Source: Atopobiaceae bacterium (GTDB lineage Bacteria > Actinomycetota > Coriobacteriia > Coriobacteriales > Atopobiaceae). From it: a DNA stretch of 64,000 nt. Below the pieces are notes generated by a model. It saw nothing but the letters and a program-made list of their open reading frames with translations, did no database searches and was not told the origin of the DNA. The DNA lies in contig JAKVON010000003.1 in NCBI GenBank assembly GCA_022482785.1, positions 124,001-188,000 of the forward strand, read 5' to 3'. Shown here one piece after another: positions 8,410 to 15,943 of this stretch; position 1 is the stretch's first letter, and every line of letters begins with the position of its first letter. A program made the position numbers and the translations under genes.

Positions 8410-8661
8410 ATGGGAGGATTCTTCAAGGGTCTGGCATTAGTAGGAATAGTCGCTGGGGTGGCCGTCGTCGCCTACGACCGTCTTCTCGATGATGACGCGA
8501 AGGAGAAGGTTCTCTCGACGGTGGAGACCGGGACCGAGCTGGCGAAGGATGCCATCGGCCGGGCTGCCGAGACGATTCAGAACACGTCGTTGGACGATCT
8601 GGGAGAACTCGCACAGAACCAATCCTGGATAGACAGGCAATGGCGAGACATCGGCTACTAG
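8410..8661 (+). CDS. Small membrane-anchored hypothetical protein (YtxH-like layout)
   Basis: An 83-residue protein with one N-terminal hydrophobic segment (GLALVGIVAGVAVVAYDRLL) and a charged helical tail (DAKEKVLSTVETGTELAKDA). This layout resembles YtxH/gas-vesicle-like small proteins, but I do not recognise a specific family. It starts four bases after parB and is probably the last gene of the parAB operon. Confidence 0.6.
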   Translation: MGGFFKGLALVGIVAGVAVVAYDRLLDDDAKEKVLSTVETGTELAKDAIGRAAETIQNTSLDDLGELAQNQSWIDRQWRDIGY

Positions 8662-8679
8662 GGCAAAAGAACGGGCGGA

Positions 8680-8721
8680 AGCGGAAGGGGATTAGAACAT
8701 ATGTTCTAATCCCCTTCCGCT
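8680..8721. terminator. Perfect 42-bp palindrome between convergent genes
   Basis: A perfect 21+21-bp palindrome without a loop sits between the parAB operon and the convergent rlmN, overlapping two bases of the rlmN stop codon. Its arm begins AGCGGAAGGGGATTAGAACA. There is no T tract on either side. It is probably a bidirectional terminator, but other roles are possible (see findings). Confidence 0.6.
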
Positions 8722-9772
8722 ATGAGGAAACGCGCTGGTGAAGCTGGCCACAGGCCGCATCGATGTCGGTGCCGCGAGAGTTCCTGATGGTTGTCTCCAC
8801 GCCTGCCCTCTCGAGTCTGCGCACGAACTCCTCGGCCCGTGCCTGGCTCGAGGGGCGGAACTTCGAGCCCTCGACGTCGTTGAGGCGAATGATGTTGACG
8901 TGGGCGAGGGTGCCAGCGGTGAAGTCGACGAGGGCGGAGAGCTCGTTGTCCGTGTCGTTGAAGCCGGATATCAGGGCGTATTCGTAGGAGGGCCGCCTGC
9001 CGGTGGCGGCGACGTAGTCGGCCATGGTCTCGTGGAGATGGAGGAGGGAATAGCGCTTGACCCCAGGCATGAGCAGGTTTCTCGTCGATTGGACGGCGGA
9101 GTGCAGGGATATCGCCAGGGTGAACTGCTCGGGCTCCTTGGAGAACTTCCTGATGCCTGGAATGATTCCGCAGGTGGAGACGGTAAGATGGCGAGCCCCG
9201 ATGCCGAGGCCGGTGGGGGAGTTGAGCATCCTCAAGGCGCCGAGGGTCGCGTCGTAGTTCGCGAAGGGCTCACCTTGTCCCATGAAGACGACGCTCGTCG
9301 CCCTCGTGTTGAAGTCGTCCGACACATGGGTGACCTGGTCGACCATCTCTGAGCTCGTGAGGGAGCGCCTCAGCCCATGGGCGCCGGTTGCGCAGAAGGC
9401 ACAGGCCATCCCGCATCCCGCCTGGGTGGAGATGCAGACGGAGAGCTTGCCTCGCGAGGGCATGCCCACGCACTCGACGGAGACGCCGTCGTCGAAGGAG
9501 ACGACGTACTTCCTGCTCCCGTCGCGTGACTCCTGACGAGCCACCTCGCTGACGCCTCCGAGCGAGAAGCTCTGGGCGAGGCTCTCCCGGAGCCCCTGGG
9601 GGATGTTCGTCATCTCGTCGAACGAGGTGACGTGCCGCCCGAGCGCCCATTCCATGACCTGCTTCGCGCGAAAGCGCGGCTGACCCATGTCTACGAGGAG
9701 TTTCTCGAGGTCGCGCTGGCTGAGGGTCCGAAGGTCCTTGCGCCTGATGGTCTCGTGATGGTTTGATTCCAT
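8720..9772 (-). CDS. rlmN: 23S rRNA (adenine2503-C2)/tRNA (adenine37-C2)-methyltransferase
   Basis: A radical-SAM enzyme that methylates A2503 of 23S rRNA. The cluster-binding CxxxCxxC motif is visible in AGCGMACAFCATG, followed by VVFMGQGEPFANYD and STCGIIPGIRKF. The start is the ATG at 9770-9772 (MESNHHETIRRKDL), giving 350 residues, the family's usual size; the open frame extends further upstream but without family similarity. It is convergent with the parAB operon and divergent from ddl. Confidence 0.95.
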   Translation of the reverse strand: MESNHHETIRRKDLRTLSQRDLEKLLVDMGQPRFRAKQVMEWALGRHVTSFDEMTNIPQGLRESLAQSFSLGGVSEVARQESRDGSRKYVVSFDDGVSVECVGMPSRGKLSVCISTQAGCGMACAFCATGAHGLRRSLTSSEMVDQVTHVSDDFNTRATSVVFMGQGEPFANYDATLGALRMLNSPTGLGIGARHLTVSTCGIIPGIRKFSKEPEQFTLAISLHSAVQSTRNLLMPGVKRYSLLHLHETMADYVAATGRRPSYEYALISGFNDTDNELSALVDFTAGTLAHVNIIRLNDVEGSKFRPSSQARAEEFVRRLERAGVETTIRNSRGTDIDAACGQLHQRVSS

Positions 9773-9881
9773 GGTGCGTCCGTCCCTTTCGCGTAGGGTG
9801 CGAGGAGTATCCTCACACAAGGGCGCATCGTGCGCCTCCTGGAAGTCTACCGCACGAACCAAGAACACCGAAGGAGTCGAG

Positions 9882-10838
9882 ATGACGCAGGACCGGATCG
9901 AGAGCCGCAAGGTGGCCCTTCTTGCGGGTGGTTGGTCTGACGAGCGTGAGATTTCGCTTGCGAGCGGACGTGCCTGCCGTAAGGCCCTCGGCGAAGCCGG
10001 ATTCGAGCACGTGGACCTGTTCGACATGGCCGAGCCCGGCGTCGTGTCCAGGATCGAGGCAGGCGGCTACGACGTGGCCTTCGTCGCCATGCATGGACGC
10101 TATGGCGAGGATGGTTGCATCCAGGGCCTGCTCGAGGTGCTTCGCATCCCCTATACGTTCTCGGGCGTCCGCGCGAGCGCGATCGCCTGCGAGAAGGAGA
10201 TGGCCAAGACCGTCTATCGTGCCGCTGGCATCCCCACGCCGGCCGGGGTGGTTGTGAAGAGGGGAGAGAGGCCGGACGTGGCCGCCCTCGTCGAGAGCGT
10301 CGGGCTTCCCGCCTTCGTCAAGCCGGTCTCGAACGGCTCGAGCTACGGCATCACGAAGGTCACGGCGCAGGAGGAGCTCGCAGCTGCGATCGACCTCGCC
10401 CACGAGAGCTCCGAGGGGGCCCTCGTCGAGTCGTGCGTCGTAGGGACGGAGATAACGGTCCCGGTCATCGGCAACGACGACCCCGAGGCGCTGCCGATCA
10501 TCGAGATAGTGACGGGCGCCGAGTTCTATGACCTCAAGGTCAAGTACGAGCCCTCGAGCCTCCACCATGTCTGCCCTGCGCGCCTTTCCCGCGAGGCATA
10601 CGAGAAGGCCCAGGAATATGCCATCAAGGCCCACAAGGCCCTGGGATGTGCCGGCATCTCGCGGAGCGACTTCATCGTGACCGCCGACGGCGTCCCCACC
10701 ATTCTCGAGACCAACACCATCCCTGGCATGACGGAGACGTCTCTCGTCCCCGACTCCGCACGCCGCGCCGGCATCGAGTTCCCGGAGCTCTGCCGTCGGA
10801 TAGTCGAGATGGCGCTCGAGGAGCACGGCCGGGACTAG
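9882..10838 (+). CDS. ddl: D-alanine--D-alanine ligase
   Basis: An ATP-grasp enzyme that makes the D-Ala-D-Ala dipeptide for peptidoglycan in the cytoplasm. The family pattern is clear: KVALLAGGWSDEREISLASG at the N-terminus, VAMHGRYGEDGCIQGLLEVL, PAFVKPVSNGSSYGITKV and the C-terminal ILETNTIPGMTETSLVP. The ATG at 9882 has AAGGAG five bases upstream; the frame is open further upstream but that part is not conserved. At 318 residues it is normal. The next gene starts seven bases later. Confidence 0.95.
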   Translation: MTQDRIESRKVALLAGGWSDEREISLASGRACRKALGEAGFEHVDLFDMAEPGVVSRIEAGGYDVAFVAMHGRYGEDGCIQGLLEVLRIPYTFSGVRASAIACEKEMAKTVYRAAGIPTPAGVVVKRGERPDVAALVESVGLPAFVKPVSNGSSYGITKVTAQEELAAAIDLAHESSEGALVESCVVGTEITVPVIGNDDPEALPIIEIVTGAEFYDLKVKYEPSSLHHVCPARLSREAYEKAQEYAIKAHKALGCAGISRSDFIVTADGVPTILETNTIPGMTETSLVPDSARRAGIEFPELCRRIVEMALEEHGRD

Positions 10839-10845
10839 GCGAGAC

Positions 10846-13812
10846 GTGACGACTGCAGACAAGAGCCCCAAGGTGGAGGCCCCCGTACGTTCCGGTGTGG
10901 ACGCGCTGCTCCTGCCCGGGACCCCGCCCGCCGTGCGCGAGAGCTACCTCACTCTCGCCGAAAGGGCTCGTACCAGGGATTACGGTCTCTTCGAGACCGA
11001 TTATGTGGTGCTCGACACCGAGACGACCGGCCTCTCCTTCAGGACGTCGGAGCTGATGGAGATTGCCGCCGCGCGCATGCGCGGAAGGGAGATAGTCGGC
11101 CGCTTCCACTCGTACTGCGCGATATCGGGGGCCATCCCCAAGGAGATCGCCCGTCTCACGGGGATATCCGACCTCGACCTCGTGGGCGCGCCGAGTGCCG
11201 CCGACGCCGTCGCGGAGCTCGTGGGCTTCGTCGGCGGCGCGCCCATCCTCGCGCACAACGCCTCCTTCGACCGCACGTTCGTAGAGCGTGTCCCCGGCGG
11301 CCGCAAGGTCTCCGACACCTGGATCGACACGCTGGCCCTCTCCCGGATTGCGCTTCCGCGGCTCTCGTCCCACCGCCTCGCGGACATGGCCGACGCCTTC
11401 GGGTGCCACGGCGTCGCCCACCAGGCCGCCGACGACGTCGATGCCCTGTGCGGGGTCTGGCGGATACTGCTCTGCGGCCTTGCCGACCTCCCTGCCGGCC
11501 TGCTCTCGCGTCTCGCCGACATGCACCCGGAGGTCGCCGACTGGCCCTACAGGGCCGTCTTCTCGCAGCTGGCGGCCGAGCAGGTGGGGGCCAGGTTCTC
11601 CCTCTCCCACGAGCGCCACGAGCTGGTCGGATCGGTGAGGGCTCGCCCCCGCGCCGACGCGCTCGAGCTCGACGTTCCCCTCGTCGTTCCCGAGAGGGAG
11701 GAGGTGGAGGGGGCCTTCGCGACGGGTGGGCTCCTGTCCAGGATGTACGAGGGGTTCGAGCCGCGGCCCGTGCAGACCAGGATGGCGAGCGAGGTTCTCG
11801 ACGCCTTCGCGACCTCGACCCACAGGGCCATCGAGGCAGGCACGGGCGTCGGGAAGTCGATGGCCTACCTCCTGCCCGCCGTGCTGTTCGCCCAGGCGAA
11901 CAACGTCACGGTGGGGGTCGCCACGAAGACCAACGCCCTCACCGACCAGCTCGTCTCGCACGAGCTTCCCGCGCTGGACTCCGTTCTGCCAGAGGGCGTC
12001 ACCTTCTTCGCGCTCAAGGGATACGAGCACTATCCATGCCTTCGCCGCCTCGAGCGCGCGAGCGTGGCCGAGCTGCCCGTTGGCCTCGCCCCCGACGCGG
12101 GAAAGACGAGGCACGCGATCGAGGTCGACCAGCTCACGGCCATAGCCGTGCTCTATGCCTTCGCGTCTCAGTCGCCCGCCGGCGACCTCGACTCTCTGGG
12201 CATCCGCTGGCGCAGCGTGCCGCGGCAATGGCTCACCACCACCTCCAACGAGTGCCTTCGCTCGAAGTGCCCCTTCTATCCCGACGGGTGCTTCGTCCAT
12301 GGCGCCCGCCGTCGTGCCTCCTCGGCAGACGTGGTCGTGACGAACCATTCGCTCCTGCTCAGGAACGTGGCGGCCGACGGCAACATACTGCCTCCCATCA
12401 GGCATTGGGTCGTCGACGAGGCCCATTCGATCGAGGCGGACGCCCGCAGGCAGTGGGCGGTCGAGCTCTCCGCGGAGGCCTCCCGCGCCTGCTTCGAGCA
12501 GCTTGGAGGGGCGAAGACGGGCTCGATCCACCAGATGCTCGTCAAGGCGTCCGCAGACGAGGCCTCGACCCTCGCCGCCGGCCTGCTCGCCAAGGCGGCG
12601 AGCTCCGTCTCGCGTGCGAGCGTGGCGATGGCCGAGCTCTTCGACGTGGTGCGCGACCTCATGCGGCTCGCGGGGCGCGACGGCGGCTATGACGGGGTGA
12701 CCATATGGATCGGGCAGGACGTGCGCAACACCCCCGAATGGGCCACGGTCGAGGAGGTCGGGCATCTCGCCGCGGTTCGCCTCGACGAGGCGAACCGCCT
12801 GCTCGAGGATGCCGTGGAGGAGGGCATGAAGGTGTCGAAGGAGGCCGCCGGCGACCTCGCCGACGACGCCTGCTCGCTCAAGGCCATCCTCGAGGCGACC
12901 CGGCTCATCTGCGAGGGGACGGACGAGAGCTACGTCTATTCGGCCCAGCTCTCGCGCTCGAACTCCCGCGTGGGCACGGAGCGCCTCGTGGCGGAGAAGC
13001 TCGACATCGGCTCGGAGTTCGCGTCGAGGTGGCTTCCCGAGACGAAAAGCGTCGTGTTCACCTCGGCGACCATCGCGGTGGGGGAGGACTTCTCCCACTT
13101 CGACCATGCCGTGGGCCTCGACCTGCTCGACAGGGACGACTACCGCAACGTGCGGCTCGACTCGAGCTACGACTACGACGGCCAGATGCGCGTGGTGGTC
13201 GCGAAGGACCTCCCCGACCCACGAGACCCGGGCTACCTCGAGTCGCTCGAGAGGCTGCTCTATGACGTGCACGTGGCGATGGACGGCTCGGTCCTGACGC
13301 TGTTCACCAACCGCAGGGAGATGGACCTCGCCTACCAGGCGCTCGAGCCGAGGCTCGCCGACGTCGGGCTCGACCTGCTCTGCCAGGAGCGAGGGAGCGG
13401 GACGCGACAGCTGCGCGACCGCTTCGTCTCCGAGAAGTCGGTCTCGCTCTTCGCGCTCAAGTCCTTCTGGGAGGGGTTCGACGCCGCCGGGGACACCCTG
13501 CGGTGCGTCGTGATTCCCAAGCTGCCCTTCTCGAGCCCGAACGACCCCCTCTCGCGCGAGCGCGACCTCCGCGAGAGCCGTGCCTGGTGGAAGTACTCCC
13601 TGCCGGATGCCGTGCTCTCGGTGAAGCAGGCGTCTGGGCGGCTCATCCGCACGTCAAGCGACACGGGCGTGCTGGTGATGTGCGACTCGAGGCTCACGAC
13701 CAAGCGCTACGGAAGGATGTTCCTCGACTCCCTCCCGTCGAGCAGCGCCATCGCCCTCGAGAGCGACACCATCCGCCGCTACATCGAGACCTGGCGCCGG
13801 AGCCACGAGTAG
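10846..13812 (+). CDS. dinG: DinG-type 3'-5' exonuclease/superfamily 2 helicase
   Basis: A fused DNA-repair enzyme. Residues about 50-220 are a DnaQ-like exonuclease (YVVLDTETTGLSFRTSELMEI, HNASFDRTF, HQAADDVDALC). The XPD/DinG-type helicase follows: Walker A IEAGTGVGKSMAYLLP near residue 330 and the DEAH box VVDEAHSIEAD near 523. Cysteines in YEHYPCLRR and NECLRSKCPFYPDGCF fit an iron-sulfur cluster. Motif VI (VKQASGRLIRTSSDTGVL) is near the C-terminus. It starts with GTG seven bases after ddl. At 988 residues it is slightly long for the Gram-positive exonuclease-DinG form. Confidence 0.92.
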   Translation: MTTADKSPKVEAPVRSGVDALLLPGTPPAVRESYLTLAERARTRDYGLFETDYVVLDTETTGLSFRTSELMEIAAARMRGREIVGRFHSYCAISGAIPKEIARLTGISDLDLVGAPSAADAVAELVGFVGGAPILAHNASFDRTFVERVPGGRKVSDTWIDTLALSRIALPRLSSHRLADMADAFGCHGVAHQAADDVDALCGVWRILLCGLADLPAGLLSRLADMHPEVADWPYRAVFSQLAAEQVGARFSLSHERHELVGSVRARPRADALELDVPLVVPEREEVEGAFATGGLLSRMYEGFEPRPVQTRMASEVLDAFATSTHRAIEAGTGVGKSMAYLLPAVLFAQANNVTVGVATKTNALTDQLVSHELPALDSVLPEGVTFFALKGYEHYPCLRRLERASVAELPVGLAPDAGKTRHAIEVDQLTAIAVLYAFASQSPAGDLDSLGIRWRSVPRQWLTTTSNECLRSKCPFYPDGCFVHGARRRASSADVVVTNHSLLLRNVAADGNILPPIRHWVVDEAHSIEADARRQWAVELSAEASRACFEQLGGAKTGSIHQMLVKASADEASTLAAGLLAKAASSVSRASVAMAELFDVVRDLMRLAGRDGGYDGVTIWIGQDVRNTPEWATVEEVGHLAAVRLDEANRLLEDAVEEGMKVSKEAAGDLADDACSLKAILEATRLICEGTDESYVYSAQLSRSNSRVGTERLVAEKLDIGSEFASRWLPETKSVVFTSATIAVGEDFSHFDHAVGLDLLDRDDYRNVRLDSSYDYDGQMRVVVAKDLPDPRDPGYLESLERLLYDVHVAMDGSVLTLFTNRREMDLAYQALEPRLADVGLDLLCQERGSGTRQLRDRFVSEKSVSLFALKSFWEGFDAAGDTLRCVVIPKLPFSSPNDPLSRERDLRESRAWWKYSLPDAVLSVKQASGRLIRTSSDTGVLVMCDSRLTTKRYGRMFLDSLPSSSAIALESDTIRRYIETWRRSHE

Positions 13813-13820
13813 GCGGCGCC

Positions 13821-14747
13821 TCACGCGCCTTCGAGCAGCCTCGCCGCGAGCCGGCCGGTCGCCGCGCGCAGCTCGTCGTCATGGATGTCCGCACCGGCGC
13901 CGCAGGCGGCGAGATGGCGCGGCAGCCAGTCGCCGCCGTAGTACGGGATCCTGACGCGGACGGCACCCCCCGAGCGCGACAGCACCTGGGCTCCCGGCCA
14001 TTCGAGCACGTAGAGGCAGGAATCATCGGTGAAGGTCACCTCGACCTCGCGCGGGGCGGCGGCGTCTCGGGGTGCCTGGCCTGCGGATGGCGGCGAGGCG
14101 GGGCCCGTCTCGCGAAGCGAGCCCATGCGGTCGACCCTGAAGGTCTTCCTGCGCCCGACCTCCACGTCGACGGCATCGAGGTACCACAGCCCCTCGTCCT
14201 CGCGGGTGCCGAGGACCTCGACCTCGCGCTCGCGGGCCTCCTTGTCCCGGTTGCCCCGATAGGAGAAGGCGAGCCGGCGACGATGGACGAGGGCCCGGTT
14301 GCAGGCGGTGAGCGCACGGCCCGTCGAGACCGAGGCGTCGCCCCCGAGCGCCCGTTCGACCTCCTCGTCAGAGACGGTGGAGTCGACGAGCGCGGCCAGC
14401 GCGCGGCGCAGCTGGTCGCCCTCGGGAATCCCCGCCTGGTCGAGGGCGGTGACGAGGGCGTACGTCTCGGCGCGGGTGAGGCGCAGGGGACGGCCCCTCA
14501 TGCCCTGGGAGCTGATGAGGACGATGGAGTCGCCCTCCTCGGTGACGGGAAGGTATCCCTCCTCGCCCAGGCTGAGGCCCATGAGCTCGTCGAGGAGGAA
14601 GCGGGCCTGGCCGGCGTCGATCCCGAGCCTCGCTGCGACCCCCCCGACGCTCAGGGTCGCCCCCTCCTCGCAGAGCGCGGAGAGGAGCACGATCGACTCG
14701 CGGGTTATCTCGGAGCTTCCCGGACGGCCCCTCTTCCTACCCGGCAT
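13821..14747 (-). CDS. WYL-domain transcriptional regulator, PafC-like
   Basis: A 308-residue protein with an N-terminal winged-helix-like region (ITRESIVLLSALCEEGATLSVGGVAARLG) and a central WYL domain (RLAFSYRGNRDKEARERE...LWYLDAVDVEVGRRKTFRVDRM). The C-terminal WCX-type extension ends in LARLLEGA. It overlaps the upstream WYL gene by 11 bases, the tandem arrangement of actinobacterial PafB/PafC, which control the mycobacterial DNA-damage response. PafBC function here is inferred from layout only; no Pup-proteasome genes are visible in the window. Confidence 0.8.
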   Translation of the reverse strand: MPGRKRGRPGSSEITRESIVLLSALCEEGATLSVGGVAARLGIDAGQARFLLDELMGLSLGEEGYLPVTEEGDSIVLISSQGMRGRPLRLTRAETYALVTALDQAGIPEGDQLRRALAALVDSTVSDEEVERALGGDASVSTGRALTACNRALVHRRRLAFSYRGNRDKEAREREVEVLGTREDEGLWYLDAVDVEVGRRKTFRVDRMGSLRETGPASPPSAGQAPRDAAAPREVEVTFTDDSCLYVLEWPGAQVLSRSGGAVRVRIPYYGGDWLPRHLAACGAGADIHDDELRAATGRLAARLLEGA

Positions 14748-15750
14748 GGGCGATCGCCCCCTCGAGCAGCGACTTCCATGCCTCGACGACCTCGGGCGGT
14801 TCCAGGGGCCGAAGGCCCTCGGCCGCCGCCCATCGTGCCGCGTCCTCCCAGGAGGAGGCCTCCGCCTGCCAGACGAGCCGTCCCTGCCCGTCGTGCGCGA
14901 AGGTCCCCTTGCCCCCGGAGTCGGCCCGGAGGTCGCCCTCGCGGTCGCCCGGAACGAGGAAGCGCGCCTTACCGAGGATCGGTCCCAGCTGGAAGGGCAG
15001 TCCGACCTGGTCTTCTATGTCGAAGTCGTCCGGAAGCTCGTAGACGGGCCCCTTGCGGGGAACGGCCCGGAGGATGCGCGACGAGTTGTAGTTCTTCGCC
15101 ACCTGCTCGACGCTGCCGTCGGCGGCGACGGCAGCGGCCGCCACGAAGCAGACGCCCCTCTTGCTGAAGAAGCCATACGGGCATATGCGCCGCTCGGTGA
15201 CGGTGCCGTCCGCGCGCCGGTAGACGACGTCGACGGGCACCCTCTTGCAGAAGGCCCGCTGCACGGCCTCGAGGGCCTTGGGCGACGCGACCCCCTCGGC
15301 GGCCACGGCGACGGGCGGCAGGCCGTCGAACGAGCGCTCGACCTTGTTGAGGGCCATGAGGAGGTCCTTGCGATAGGGGAGGGAGGAATCGGAGACGAGC
15401 GGCCTCAGCAGGGCATCGAGCACGAGCAGGTCCTCGCGCGAGAGGGACACCGGCTCCACGAACGACGCCGCCTCGTCGACCGCCCACATTCCCTCGGAGC
15501 TCGTCTGCACGATGACGATGCCCAGGTCGGCGAGATGCCCGCGGTCCCTCTGGAAGGCCTTGTCGCAACGCTGCCGCTCGCGTTCGCCCATCTCGCCGCC
15601 AGAGGCAGGGCGGCCCTCCTCGGCGTAGTAGGACCTGCGTATGTGCGCGGTCGAGAGGGGATGCCGCGAGTTGATGAACTCGAAGGCGAGCCGCTCGATG
15701 CGCCGCGCCGCGACGACGTCGGCCCCTGGCTCCGTTGTGTCCTCCTCGAT
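14737..15750 (-). CDS. WYL-domain transcriptional regulator, PafB-like, unusual start
   Basis: The C-terminal WYL domain is clear (VDVVYRRADGTVTERRICPYGFFSKRGVCFVAAA). Upstream, in the same frame, is a good winged-helix N-terminus (RRIERLAFEFINSRHPLSTAHIRRSYYA, then DKAFQRDRGHLADLGIVI), typical of PafB. However, the first ATG in this frame is at 15591, after that helix. Between about 15750 and 15591 there is no ATG, GTG or TTG. Either a rare start is used (ACG at 15735 or ATC at 15750, both near GGAGG-like sequence), or a frameshift has separated the start. Coordinates use the outermost ATC. It is divergent from the M28-like gene. Confidence 0.65.
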   Translation of the reverse strand: MEEDTTEPGADVVAARRIERLAFEFINSRHPLSTAHIRRSYYAEEGRPASGGEMGERERQRCDKAFQRDRGHLADLGIVIVQTSSEGMWAVDEAASFVEPVSLSREDLLVLDALLRPLVSDSSLPYRKDLLMALNKVERSFDGLPPVAVAAEGVASPKALEAVQRAFCKRVPVDVVYRRADGTVTERRICPYGFFSKRGVCFVAAAAVAADGSVEQVAKNYNSSRILRAVPRKGPVYELPDDFDIEDQVGLPFQLGPILGKARFLVPGDREGDLRADSGGKGTFAHDGQGRLVWQAEASSWEDAARWAAAEGLRPLEPPEVVEAWKSLLEGAIAHAG

Positions 15751-15943
15751 GTTCGTGACGGCCTCCCGATCGCATGGGCCCGATTGGATTCAGACAACGA
15801 TAAACGATGCAAACCCTATGTGGGCGGGGCGACCCGACGAGATGCATTCCCCGAGTTGTTTCCTACTTGTGGGCATGAGAGACGTATACTCGGTAAGATA
15901 GGTGCATAAACACAACCACTTCCCCGATGGAGGGCTGGGTCTC

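Noticed and set aside
9771-9881. Upstream extension of ddl
   Set aside because: The extra residues are not conserved in the family, and AAGGAG favours the ATG at 9882.
10672-13272. An 866-codon open frame on the minus strand, and similar long antisense frames at 18250-20634, 34781-37411, 37532-40024, 54909-56954 and 60256-62925
   Set aside because: They lie opposite strongly supported genes in GC-rich DNA, have no recognisable domains and mirror the sense codon bias.
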